Of a stretch of 64,000 bases of DNA, positions 51,590 to 61,352 are shown in pieces. Origin of the DNA: BOG-994 sp049514215. GTDB taxonomy: Bacteria; Pseudomonadota; Gammaproteobacteria; Burkholderiales; Burkholderiaceae_D. Where the stretch lies: positions 62,001-126,000 of the forward strand of contig JBEKVI010000003.1 in NCBI GenBank assembly GCA_049514215.1. The letters are read 5' to 3'. A model generated the notes under the pieces. It was given only the letters and a program-made list of their open reading frames with translations, did not search any database and was not told the origin of the DNA. The translations under genes and the position numbers were made by a program. Every line of letters begins with the position of its first letter. Positions within the stretch are counted from its first letter, which is position 1.

Positions 51590-53056
51590 TTAGAGCTCGC
51601 CGGTTCCACCCACGGTGAGTCCATCGACTCTGAGCGTGGGCTGGCCCACGCCCACCGGAAGACTCTGCCCATCCTTGCCGCATGTGCCCACGCCGCCATC
51701 TAAGCGCATGTCATTGCCGATCATGGAAACGCGCGTGAGCACCTCGGGGCCGTTGCCCACGAGAGTAGCGCCCTTGACGGGGTAGGTAATCTTGCCCTTT
51801 TCGATGCGGTAGGCCTCGGTGGTCGAGAAGACAAACTTGCCGTTCGAGATGTCGACCTGGCCGCCACCGAAATTGACGGCATACAGTCCGTCTTCGACCG
51901 AGGCGATAATTTCCGCGGGGTCGCGCTGGCCGTTGAGCATATAGGTATTGGTCATGCGAGGCATCGGCAGATGAGCGTAGGACTCGCGTCGGCCATTGCC
52001 CGTGACGGGCGCCTTCATGAGGCGAGCATTGAGCGCGTCTTGCATATACCCCTTAAGTATGCCGTCTTCGATGAGAACCGTGCACTGGGTTGAGTTGCCT
52101 TCGTCGTCGATATTGAGCGAGCCACGCCTTTGAGGCAATGTGCCATCATCGACGATGGTGATGCCCGGGGCTGCCACGCGCTGACCGACACGGCCCGAAA
52201 ACGCCGACGAGCCCTTGCGATTGAAGTCCCCTTCGAGTCCGTGGCCGATGGCCTCATGCAGCAGGATTCCGGGCCAGCCGGGTCCGAGGACCACGGTCGT
52301 CGGCCCCGCCGGTGCTGGGCGGGCATCGAGATTGACGAGAGCGCCATCGACAGCCTCGCGGCTGTATTCGTCTAGAACCTCATCGCTAAACGCGGAGTAG
52401 TCGAAGCGACCGCCGCCGCCGGCATTGCCCTGCTCACGCCGGCCGTTCTGTTCGACGATGACGCTTAAGGACAAGCGCACCAGGGGGCGCACGTCGGCGG
52501 CGAGCACGCCGTCGCTGCGGGCCAGTAGGACCACGTCGTATTCCCCCGAAAGCGATGCCATCACCTGCTTTACGCGGGGATCGCGCTGGCGCGCACGGCG
52601 CTCGAGTCTCTCCAAAAGGGCGACCTTGGCCGTGGGATCGAGAGAGACCAGCGGATCGTTCTCGCCGTAGAGAAGCGCTATGGCCGACTTGGGCGCGCGG
52701 CCGGCAACGCGGGTACGGCCTGCACCCTGAGCTGCGATGCTACGCGTGGCGCGCGCGGCGGCCTGCAATGCCGCCTCGCTGATCTCGTCGGAGTAGGCGA
52801 ACGCCTGACGCTCACCGCTGACGGCCCGGACGCCCACGCCCTGGTCGATGCCAAAGCTTCCCGACTTGACGATCCCTTCTTCCAGGTTCCAACTTTCAAA
52901 GCGCGTGAACTGGAAGTAGATGTCGGCGTAGTTCACCTTGTGGTGAAAGATCTCGGCGAGAACTCGGCCAAGATGGTCCTCGGTCAGACCGAAGGGGTTC
53001 AGCAACAGGCTCTTGGCCGTGGAGAGGGCAGATATGTCGGATTCAATCAGTTTCAT
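51590..53056 (-). CDS. tldD: Metalloprotease TldD
   Basis: A 488-residue TldD/PmbA-family protein. The metal site is LLHEAIGHGLEGDFNRKGSS (HExxxH), and GGVGTCGKDGQSLPVGVGQP carries the conserved cysteine ligand. Full length. With PmbA (TldE), not present here, it degrades peptides such as CcdA and microcin B17 precursor in E. coli. It is downstream of the nitrilase-family gene by 15 nt, in the conserved yhdP-nit-tldD order. Confidence 0.96.
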   Translation of the reverse strand: MKLIESDISALSTAKSLLLNPFGLTEDHLGRVLAEIFHHKVNYADIYFQFTRFESWNLEEGIVKSGSFGIDQGVGVRAVSGERQAFAYSDEISEAALQAAARATRSIAAQGAGRTRVAGRAPKSAIALLYGENDPLVSLDPTAKVALLERLERRARQRDPRVKQVMASLSGEYDVVLLARSDGVLAADVRPLVRLSLSVIVEQNGRREQGNAGGGGRFDYSAFSDEVLDEYSREAVDGALVNLDARPAPAGPTTVVLGPGWPGILLHEAIGHGLEGDFNRKGSSAFSGRVGQRVAAPGITIVDDGTLPQRRGSLNIDDEGNSTQCTVLIEDGILKGYMQDALNARLMKAPVTGNGRRESYAHLPMPRMTNTYMLNGQRDPAEIIASVEDGLYAVNFGGGQVDISNGKFVFSTTEAYRIEKGKITYPVKGATLVGNGPEVLTRVSMIGNDMRLDGGVGTCGKDGQSLPVGVGQPTLRVDGLTVGGTGEL

Positions 53057-53071
53057 TGGTCCAGTCTCAGT

Positions 53072-53920
53072 TCAGAGCGTGCGGTGCAAAAGGGCTGGGA
53101 GTTCGGCGCGCACCTTCTTTAGGTACGTGGGGTCGATCCGGCCAATCACCACCCCTTCACCTTCGGCGAGGCTCGATTGCACGCCTCCCCACGGGTCAAT
53201 GCAAAGGCTTTGTCCCCACGTTCTGCGTCCATTGGGATGGACGCCGCCTTGGGCTGCCGCCAGCACATAGCACTGGTTTTCGATCGCGCGGGCACGAAGG
53301 AGAATCTCCCAGTGCGCCTGGCCGGTCACGTACGTGAAGGCCGAAGGAACGACGGTCAAACTGACGTCGCCTAAGGCCCGATACAGCTCCGGAAAACGGA
53401 CATCGTAGCAGATGGACAGACCCACGGTCAGATCAACGCCGCCGATACGAGCCACGAACGTTTGGGGAATTCTACCCGCCTCGATGGTTCTGGCCTCCTC
53501 AAAGGAGTCCGAGCCCCGGGTGAAACTGAACAGATGGATCTTGTCGTACCGTGCGACCTGGATACCGGCAGGATCGAACACGAGCGTGGTGTTGCGGACT
53601 TTCTCCGGGGTATCCGCCTCGAGCGGGACCGTGCCCCCGATGAGCCAGATACCCTCCTTGCGCGCGGTCTCGGAGAGAAACTGCTGGATCGGTCCGTCGC
53701 CGGGGCGCTCCCGCACGGCCACTTTGTCGGTATCGCGACGGCCCAGGATGCAGAAGTATTCGGGCAGGCACACGAGCGCGGCCCCCTGTTCTTTGGCGAG
53801 GGTAATGAGGCGGCGGGCCGCAGCCAGATTCTCCTCCACACTCGGGGTCGAAACCATCTGAACGGCGGCGACGGTGACAAGGTCGGTCGCAGCTACAAGG
53901 GCGGATTCGGGATCGGGCAT
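53072..53920 (-). CDS. Carbon-nitrogen hydrolase (Nit1-type amidase)
   Basis: A 282-residue nitrilase-superfamily enzyme. The catalytic triad is visible: Glu in LVCLPEYFCILG, Lys in ARYDKIHLFSF, Cys in LSICYDVRFPELYRALG. This matches the Nit1/NitB group, now known as deaminated glutathione amidase, a metabolite repair enzyme. It begins 3 nt after the yhdP stop and is followed by tldD; all three are in one operon. Confidence 0.92.
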   Translation of the reverse strand: MPDPESALVAATDLVTVAAVQMVSTPSVEENLAAARRLITLAKEQGAALVCLPEYFCILGRRDTDKVAVRERPGDGPIQQFLSETARKEGIWLIGGTVPLEADTPEKVRNTTLVFDPAGIQVARYDKIHLFSFTRGSDSFEEARTIEAGRIPQTFVARIGGVDLTVGLSICYDVRFPELYRALGDVSLTVVPSAFTYVTGQAHWEILLRARAIENQCYVLAAAQGGVHPNGRRTWGQSLCIDPWGGVQSSLAEGEGVVIGRIDPTYLKKVRAELPALLHRTL

Positions 53921-53923
53921 CGT

Positions 53924-56900
53924 TTATCCTGGAGTTGCGGGCTGATCGATCGTCTCGGGCGTTGTTGCTGGGACGGGAACAGAATCTGGCGTCGGTGATG
54001 GCGTCGATGCGGGAGCCGCGGCCGGGGGTGTCGCAGGGGGTCCAAGCAGCCCGCCGGGCGAGAAGGGCAGTTTGGGAACCGACGGAATGAGCCCGGTACG
54101 TTCAGTTTTCACCATCACCGGAGCCACCCAGGGCCCAGTGACATTGTATTCGAATGCGAGCGCCTTGGAGAGGGGGTCCCTGAGCACCTCGCCGATGGCC
54201 AGGCTTCCCAGACCGATGACCGGGTTGACCAGGAGCGCGTAGGCGATTGAACCGGTTCCTAGGTTGACTTGCGGCAGCACTTTGACGTGCAGATTCTGGG
54301 TTTCGTGCGCCAGATCGACCGATCCATCGATGGAAACGTAGGCTGAAAACCCCTTCATCGAAAAATTGCTGGTGGATGCGACGCCATCTTGCAGTTTGGC
54401 GTCGGCGTCGATGGAATCAAAAGCAAATCCACCGGAAAAAAGATCCGAGAAATCCAGAGAAAGCCTGCGCGTGAGGCTCTGAAGACTCAGTACCCCGAGC
54501 AATTTGGCGACTCCCGGTTCGGCCTTGAGGAACTGCCCACGGCTGGCCTTCAGATTCATGCTGCCTGAGAGGGAGTCGTAGTCGATGGACAGCGGACTTC
54601 CACGCCAGTTGACGCTGCCGGTGAGTGTTGAAGTACCTCCTTTGACCGTGCCCTTGATGTCAAGCCGGTCCAGTAACGCGCCAACGTCGGTGGCCGCGAT
54701 GGTGAAGTCCAAGCGCGAGCGTGCGGAATTGGCGGCCTGGGGGTCCGCGTCAGGATCCTGGCCCCAGATGCCAGTGGCCGCGAGCGAGCCGTCCGGGTTC
54801 GACAAGTTAAGTTTTTCGAGGCGCCATTCGCGTCGGCCTCCGCGCAGCACCCGGTTCGACGCGAGAAGCTCGAGCTTGCCGAGCTTTTTGTCGCGCAACT
54901 CGAAATTATCTGCCGTGATATCGAGGGCCGGCAGACTCGACGGTCCGGGCTCAAGCAGGGTCGAGACGTCTTTGACCGCATCGCGCGGAACGACTAGCCG
55001 CGACAGCCGGGCCGTCACGCGATTTTGCTGCGCGCCGGCAAGGCCGCCCTGGCGCCAGTTGACGGAGCCTGCGACCTCATCGGAGGCCACCGTGGCCTGC
55101 CAGGTCGTGCCACTGTGGCTGGCATTTAGAACCACGTTACCGAACGTCTTGTCGTTGAGCTTAAGCGACTGGACGCGGGCCACGATGTTGTCGGGAACGA
55201 GCCCGCCTTCACCGCTGTTGGGTGCATTCAGAGCCGCACCCAGGTTCGACCCGGTCAGTGAATTCATCACCTGCTGCCAGGCATCGAGATCCAAGGAGGC
55301 CAGCGTGATGTTGGCCTGGGCCCGCGCCTCCGTAACGCCGGCGGGCTCGCCCACGCCGTAGGCCGTGTGCACGATGTCCTTCTCGCCTGATGCGTTCTGC
55401 CGGCGCTGGAAGATCGCCGAGATCTGCGGTCCGAGGCGCACCCGCACCGCATCCGTGACTTCATCTTTGACCGTGTGATCCGGATCGAACTCCACGCGCA
55501 AGGGCAGACTTTCGGCCGCGCTTTTCTTGGCGGGTGGCGGCAGATCAATGGCCATGCCGGTCAGGGGCGACTCGATGACGATCTTTGGCCCATGAGCGGC
55601 CACAGCCCGGTCGTCAGCCGAGCGCGGCGCGAGATTCAGGCTCACCTTGTAAGCAGCGCTGCCGTCAAGCCGTTCGGCCAGATGGGCGATGAGCGGCTGA
55701 TTCGGCTCGCGCCGAAGCGCTGCTGCTTGCACTGTGCCATCCGCTTGGATCAAGATGAAATGGTCCGCGGCGGTACTGGCGGCAAGCCGCGCGGGCCCTC
55801 CCAGAAACTGGGTCTTGATTTCCTTGATCGCAATGCCATCGTCGCTAAACTCGAGTTCTCCCGACGTGCCTGCGAGCAGTGGCAGCCAGGGCAGCAGCGT
55901 GACGTCGTCGTTCTGGAAAAGCACCGACCCATTGACCTTGGCTTGCGAGAGGTGCGCCAACGGCAGAGTGAGTGTCAGATCCAATCGGGCCGGGCCCGTT
56001 CCCCGTATGCCTGTGGTGAAGTGGTCCAGCCAGCCCTCGACCGGACTGGTGTTGACGAAGTGCAAGAGGTCCGCGAGCGGACCGGCCCCGCTCCCATGGA
56101 CCTGGAGGGCATCGCTGTGATCGTCGAGGTCGGGCAACTCCGCGTGGATTTTCTCAAGCTTGAAACCGTAGGCGCGGGCGCTCTTGCCCTGGATCTCGAG
56201 ACGGCTGCGCTCCAGAACCAGGTCGGCCTCGAGATCTTCCAGGGGCGGCCAAAGCGGTTCCTCCTTTGGATCGTCCGCCGATCGGGGTGCGTAATTCAGT
56301 TTCACGTTGTGAAGCTTTGCGGTGATCTTGAAATCCTCGGGGAGCGAGTTCGGATTAATGAGGCCGCGTGCCGCCTGGGCTAGTGCCGACTTCGTGGACG
56401 GCACGCGGCCCGGCTGGCGATAGGGGAACCGCTCGAGCGCGCCCCGGACCAGAAAGGTGACCTCGTCTGCGGAGCCGCCGACTAACGCGCGCTCGAGATA
56501 CGAGCGCACGTCCTCGGGAATGCTCTGCGGTAGATACCGGGGCACCCTGCGCACTTCTGCACGTGTGAGACTGGCCGAAAGATCGAGGCTACCGGGCCCT
56601 TTACTGCCGCTGGCAGGACCGTGTCGATAAGTGCCGGTCGCACTGCCCTGCGCATCGGCATTGTCCATGGCGAAATTGATGAGCCGGACTTCGAGGTTTT
56701 CGCCTTGCCGAGTCCACTTCGCGCTCGCACTCACGTGGTCGAGGGGGATTTCCGCTTCCTCCAGAAGCCCGGGAAGAGTCAGACTCGCGTTCTGGCCCGA
56801 AAGACTGATCGAGCCGCCGGACTGATCGGCATTGACCTGTCCTGACAGATTGTTAAATCCGGGTCTCTCAGGCGAGGACGAGGCCGCGGTCGCCGCCGCG

Positions 56901-58210
56901 ACTCCCAAGCCGTCGAAGGCGGCGGAGATGTGGAAGTCCTCGAGCCGATCCAGCGGGCCCTGCCAGGCCAGCTGAAGGTCCTTGAGTATGCCTCGGGGTT
57001 TGTATCGCGCAAGCTCATCGCGCACCGTCGGGGCGATCGGCAGCCGCGCGAGAAGATCGGCGAACGTTTTGAGGTCGAGTCGATTCGTCTGGATGCTCGC
57101 CGTGGCCATGACGCCGTGGGCGTCGAGCGTGCGCTTGGCGTCGAGTTCGGTCGGCTCGACCGTTACACCGTCGGCACCTACGACCGAGAAGTGATGCAGG
57201 CTCAAATGCTCGCCCGCATCGGTTTGGTCGAACGCGACTCTTCCGCTGATCGATGCGAGCGACAAGGGAGGCAAGTCCGAGGCCGTGCGTGCCGCCAGGT
57301 CGGTGAACTTCACGTCGGCGACGACATCGAAGAGCCGCTCGGTTTGCGCGCCGTGCTGTGTGCGCTCGGAAAATTGCACCCACGTCCGTAAAGCGCCAGA
57401 GCCGTGTGTCAGTTCGAACGGATAGTCAAAATAGGCGTGCCACCCGGCCAGATCAACAAATCCTAGATTGGCGTAGACGGCGCCCCTCCAATGATCCGAG
57501 TCGACGGTCCTCGAGAATAACTCGCGTTCAAAGTAGCCCCGGATATCGAGGGGGGCCGCCAGCGCGGCAGGCGGCTTGGCCGTGAGCGCGAAGCGGTGGC
57601 GCGTGCCGGAGCGCGTCAGTTCAAAATTGAGCTCATCGAGCTCCAGCGGCGTGGCGTTGCGCATTTCGTCCGTCCATCGGACCTGCGCATTGCGGATGAC
57701 GATCTCATACTGCGACAGCACCCAAGGCAGAAGCGGTCCCGCGGATTGGTCTGAGCCGCCCACGGCGATGCCGGCGACCGTAAACCGACCTTGGGCATCG
57801 CGCCGAATATCGAGTTGGGCGTCGCTGATGCGCATGCGGTGTAGTCGCAAATCGAACAGAGTGACACTCTCCCAGGCCACAGTCGCTCCGACCTCGGGCA
57901 GAGTGAGTGCGGGGTGGTCATCCCCATCGTAGACGACCACGTCGCCCAAGGTCAGGCGCGGGCGCAGGCCGTCCCAGTCGGCCCGCACCGAAGCAATGGT
58001 GACGCGCTGTTTCAAAGCGTGACTTGCGATGTTCTCCAGATCGCCGCGATAGTGATCGATGTGCGGCAAAATGCCGTATCGCAGCACCAGAACGAGAATC
58101 GCGAAGGCAAAGTAAGCGACCAGCAGTGCCGTGGTACCCGCTGCGACCACGAGGCGGACCAGGGTGAAACTGCGCTGTGGCGAAAGGACTGCGTGCGGGG
58201 GAGAATCCAA
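53924..58210 (-). CDS. yhdP: YhdP-family AsmA-like envelope protein
   Basis: A 1428-residue protein with one membrane helix near the N-terminus (about 18-46, LVRLVVAAGTTALLVAYFAF) and a very long periplasmic part. The N-terminal segment YRGDLENIASHALKQRVTIA and the C-terminal region FSGGFAFDSIDADAKLQDGV and PQVNLGTGSIAYALLVNPVI are YhdP hallmarks, with AsmA-like repeats between. It ends in a Pro/Ala/Thr-rich tail. In E. coli YhdP moves phospholipid to the outer membrane. The first codon appears to be TTG at 58210; no Shine-Dalgarno is visible, so the exact start is uncertain. Confidence 0.94.
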   Translation of the reverse strand: MDSPPHAVLSPQRSFTLVRLVVAAGTTALLVAYFAFAILVLVLRYGILPHIDHYRGDLENIASHALKQRVTIASVRADWDGLRPRLTLGDVVVYDGDDHPALTLPEVGATVAWESVTLFDLRLHRMRISDAQLDIRRDAQGRFTVAGIAVGGSDQSAGPLLPWVLSQYEIVIRNAQVRWTDEMRNATPLELDELNFELTRSGTRHRFALTAKPPAALAAPLDIRGYFERELFSRTVDSDHWRGAVYANLGFVDLAGWHAYFDYPFELTHGSGALRTWVQFSERTQHGAQTERLFDVVADVKFTDLAARTASDLPPLSLASISGRVAFDQTDAGEHLSLHHFSVVGADGVTVEPTELDAKRTLDAHGVMATASIQTNRLDLKTFADLLARLPIAPTVRDELARYKPRGILKDLQLAWQGPLDRLEDFHISAAFDGLGVAAATAASSSPERPGFNNLSGQVNADQSGGSISLSGQNASLTLPGLLEEAEIPLDHVSASAKWTRQGENLEVRLINFAMDNADAQGSATGTYRHGPASGSKGPGSLDLSASLTRAEVRRVPRYLPQSIPEDVRSYLERALVGGSADEVTFLVRGALERFPYRQPGRVPSTKSALAQAARGLINPNSLPEDFKITAKLHNVKLNYAPRSADDPKEEPLWPPLEDLEADLVLERSRLEIQGKSARAYGFKLEKIHAELPDLDDHSDALQVHGSGAGPLADLLHFVNTSPVEGWLDHFTTGIRGTGPARLDLTLTLPLAHLSQAKVNGSVLFQNDDVTLLPWLPLLAGTSGELEFSDDGIAIKEIKTQFLGGPARLAASTAADHFILIQADGTVQAAALRREPNQPLIAHLAERLDGSAAYKVSLNLAPRSADDRAVAAHGPKIVIESPLTGMAIDLPPPAKKSAAESLPLRVEFDPDHTVKDEVTDAVRVRLGPQISAIFQRRQNASGEKDIVHTAYGVGEPAGVTEARAQANITLASLDLDAWQQVMNSLTGSNLGAALNAPNSGEGGLVPDNIVARVQSLKLNDKTFGNVVLNASHSGTTWQATVASDEVAGSVNWRQGGLAGAQQNRVTARLSRLVVPRDAVKDVSTLLEPGPSSLPALDITADNFELRDKKLGKLELLASNRVLRGGRREWRLEKLNLSNPDGSLAATGIWGQDPDADPQAANSARSRLDFTIAATDVGALLDRLDIKGTVKGGTSTLTGSVNWRGSPLSIDYDSLSGSMNLKASRGQFLKAEPGVAKLLGVLSLQSLTRRLSLDFSDLFSGGFAFDSIDADAKLQDGVASTSNFSMKGFSAYVSIDGSVDLAHETQNLHVKVLPQVNLGTGSIAYALLVNPVIGLGSLAIGEVLRDPLSKALAFEYNVTGPWVAPVMVKTERTGLIPSVPKLPFSPGGLLGPPATPPAAAPASTPSPTPDSVPVPATTPETIDQPATPG

Positions 58211-58352
58211 GTCGGACGACAGTGGAGGAAGGTAGAAAATCGAGCTATTGTCGGTCGGATTTTACCCCGCTCTTGGAAATTGACCGTCGCGAGATGTCAC
58301 GAAACGCCCCGCTGTGGCTTGCACACCCAATCCATGCACCCCAGACCCGACC

Positions 58353-61160
58353 ATGACCACTGAGTTCAGCGCCGCGCGCATGTCGCGCTGGTTCGCGCGC
58401 CTTTTGGCGGCGCACCCCAACTGGCACTCGGGCATCGCAGCACTTGCGAGCGCGGCCCTCTCGCCCGCAGTGCTTGGGGCGTATTGCGAGACGCTGCGGG
58501 CGGGCGCCTCCTATCGAGATGAGAATCACCTCAAAGAGGTCCTGCGTTCGTTGCGCAACCAGGTCCTTGCTGCGACCATGGAGCGGGATTTGACCGGTCG
58601 GGCCGATCTTGCTGAAGTGATGAGCGCCACGAGCGCTTTGGCCGAGATCGCCATCGGCGAGGCGCTGCGCTTTCTGTCGCACGACCTGAGCCGCTCGCTG
58701 GGCGTGCCCCGATCCCAAAGGACCGCGAATGCCCAGGACCTGGTGGTCGTCGGGATGGGCAAGCTGGGAGGAGCTGAGCTGAACGTTTCCTCCGATGTCG
58801 ATCTCGTTTTCGTCTATGGGGAGGATGGATTCACCGACAAGGCAGGAGCAAACCCGACGTCGAACCAGGAGTTCTTCACTCGTCTTGCGCGCAGGCTCAT
58901 CGGCGTTCTCGCGCAAGTCACGGCGGACGGGTTTGTGTTCAGGGTCGACATGCGCCTGCGTCCGAACGGGGATTCGGGACCGCTCGTGGCCAGTCTGGCG
59001 ATGCTCGAGGAGTACTTCGTCGCGCAAGGCCGCAATTGGGAGCGCTACGCCTGGATCAAGGCGCGCGTGGTTTCGCCAGCCGTATTGGCCGAAGCAGGTC
59101 ACCACGAGCGCGTTCTTGCCGGTCTGGCGGGAATCATCGAGCCTTTCGTCTATCGGCGCTACCTCGACTTCGGAGCGATCCAGGCGCTGCGCGCCCTTCA
59201 CGAGCAAATCCGCAGCGAAGTCAATCGGCGCACCGCAAAGCACGTGCACAAGGCAATTAATGTCAAGTTGGGCCGCGGAGGGATTCGTGAGATCGAGTTT
59301 CTGGCTCAGCATTTCCAGCTGATCCGCGGTGGGCGCGATCGGGCCTTGCGCTCGCGCTCAACGCTTGCCACGCTCGATGTCCTCATGGCACAGGGTCTGT
59401 TGCAATCGGAGGTGGGCGAACGGCTCCAGTCGGACTACGTGCTCCTGCGCAACGTAGAGCATCGGCTTCAGTACCTCGACGATGCCCAGACCCACAGCCT
59501 GCCCGTCGAGGCGGAGGATCGCGATCGGCTGAGCTTGATGTGCGCGCCATGGGGAGGTGCGAGCTTCGCCGAACTGTTGGGCCTAATCGAGCGCGAACAG
59601 AGGTTCGTGGCGCAAGAGTTCGATCTCGTCTTTGGCACGCGCCCGCAGGCGAGCCAGCCCCTTGCGCAGCGCTTCGCGCTCTGGAGCGAATCGCTTGCGG
59701 CCGGCGAACCGAATCCCGCGCTCGTGGACGCGCTTGGCGAACTCGGCTACGAGGAGCCCGGGGAAGCGTTGCTGCGCCTAAAGGCCCTTTGGACAAGTCC
59801 GAAGGCCAAGGCGCTTAGCGAACAGAACCGCGAGCGGCTGCAAAAGCTCGTTCCGGTGACGGTGACGCTCGCCACCGAACGCGCAAGCAGCGAGTGTCCC
59901 GCAGGCAAGCTGCTGGGACGGCTTCTCGATCTCTTGGAAGCGATCGCAAGCCGGGGAGCTTATCTTGCGTTTCTGGGAGAGTTTCCCGCTGCCTTCGATC
60001 GTGTGGCTGCCCTGCTTTCGGCAAGCCCGTGGGCCGCGCGCTATCTGACCTTGCATCCGCTGCTGCTAGACGAGCTTCTCGATCCCCCCGGCGACTCCCG
60101 TGTTCGATGGGACGCGGTCAGGGCGCGCCTTGAGGACGCGCTCGCGCGCGCACACGGGGATGTCGAGCGTCAGATGGATCTGTTGCGGGAGACGCACCAC
60201 GCCGAGCTTTTTGGACTCTTGATCAAGGACCTGGAGCAGCGCCTCACAGTCGAGGAGTTGGCCGACGAGCTTTCAGCGCTTGCCGATCTCATCGTCGCCG
60301 CAGCGCTTGGCACCTGCTGGACCCTCGTGCGCTCCGCTCCAGATGAACCCTGCAGATTCGCCATCATTGCCTACGGGAAATTGGGGGGCAAGGAGCTAGG
60401 CTATGCGTCCGACCTTGACCTTGTCTTCTTGTACGAGGGTAGTGGGACCAATGACGATGACGCGGTGCGCTATGCCCGTCTGGCACAGCGCCTCATGAGC
60501 TGGCTGACCAGCCGCACGACGGCAGGAAGTCTTTTCGAGGTTGATCTCAGGCTGAGACCTGAAGGCACCGCGGGCCTCATGGTCACGACGTTGGATGGAT
60601 TCGTCGACTACCAAAGGCGCGCTGCATGGGTGTGGGAACACCAGGCATTGACCCGGGCTCGTTTTTGCGCGGGCGATGACGTCCTCGGGGCGGCCTTCGA
60701 GAAGACGCGCCGCTCGATCCTTTCGGAAGCGCGCGACACCGCGCTGTTGCGCCGCGAGATCGTGGCAATGCGCGAGCGCATGCACTTGGGCCATCCCAAC
60801 ACGAGCGATCGATTCGACTTGAAACACGATGAAGGCGGCATGGTCGACATCGAATTTTGCGTGCAGTACCTGGTACTCGCCTACAGCTCCCGATTCGCGG
60901 AGCTTCTCGATGATGTGGGCAACATCGCTTTGCTCGGTCGAAGCGCCCAGTGTGGACTCATCGATGCGGCCCTCGCCCAGACGGTGGCGCATGCCTATCG
61001 CCAATACCGACGGCGCCAGCACCGGCTCCGACTGGCCGAAGCGCGCTTCGCCCGCGTTTCGCCAGAGGAGTTCGCAGGCGAGCGCCAAGCCGTGGGACGG
61101 CTTTGCGAAAGCCTCGAGCTCAATTGGATGCGCTCCGGGCAAGGCCCCGTGGTCGCGTGA
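58353..61160 (+). CDS. glnE: Glutamine synthetase adenylyltransferase/adenylyl-removase
   Basis: About 935 residues from the ATG at 58353 (a GTG 13 codons upstream is the alternative). It has two nucleotidyltransferase domains. The N-terminal one has GAELNVSSDVDLVFVYGED and GGIREIEFLAQHFQL; the C-terminal one has GGKELGYASDLDLVFLYEGS and EGGMVDIEFCVQYLVL. It adds AMP to and removes AMP from glutamine synthetase in response to PII. Full length. Divergent from yhdP, 142 nt apart. Confidence 0.96.
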   Translation: MTTEFSAARMSRWFARLLAAHPNWHSGIAALASAALSPAVLGAYCETLRAGASYRDENHLKEVLRSLRNQVLAATMERDLTGRADLAEVMSATSALAEIAIGEALRFLSHDLSRSLGVPRSQRTANAQDLVVVGMGKLGGAELNVSSDVDLVFVYGEDGFTDKAGANPTSNQEFFTRLARRLIGVLAQVTADGFVFRVDMRLRPNGDSGPLVASLAMLEEYFVAQGRNWERYAWIKARVVSPAVLAEAGHHERVLAGLAGIIEPFVYRRYLDFGAIQALRALHEQIRSEVNRRTAKHVHKAINVKLGRGGIREIEFLAQHFQLIRGGRDRALRSRSTLATLDVLMAQGLLQSEVGERLQSDYVLLRNVEHRLQYLDDAQTHSLPVEAEDRDRLSLMCAPWGGASFAELLGLIEREQRFVAQEFDLVFGTRPQASQPLAQRFALWSESLAAGEPNPALVDALGELGYEEPGEALLRLKALWTSPKAKALSEQNRERLQKLVPVTVTLATERASSECPAGKLLGRLLDLLEAIASRGAYLAFLGEFPAAFDRVAALLSASPWAARYLTLHPLLLDELLDPPGDSRVRWDAVRARLEDALARAHGDVERQMDLLRETHHAELFGLLIKDLEQRLTVEELADELSALADLIVAAALGTCWTLVRSAPDEPCRFAIIAYGKLGGKELGYASDLDLVFLYEGSGTNDDDAVRYARLAQRLMSWLTSRTTAGSLFEVDLRLRPEGTAGLMVTTLDGFVDYQRRAAWVWEHQALTRARFCAGDDVLGAAFEKTRRSILSEARDTALLRREIVAMRERMHLGHPNTSDRFDLKHDEGGMVDIEFCVQYLVLAYSSRFAELLDDVGNIALLGRSAQCGLIDAALAQTVAHAYRQYRRRQHRLRLAEARFARVSPEEFAGERQAVGRLCESLELNWMRSGQGPVVA

Positions 61161-61352
61161 ATCTAGCTACTTCCCTGTATCGGGATCTAGGAGCTTGATT
61201 CGTCGCAGGTCGGGCCCATCCCTCCCTCGAAATGGGGACTCCAACCTATTCCGTTGCGCCGGCAATACGCGGCAACACTGTTTTACAGCACGTTACAGGA
61301 ATTGAGGCGAGGATGGGCCTTCGATCCGAAAGCGGGGTCGCGGGAGCCGTCG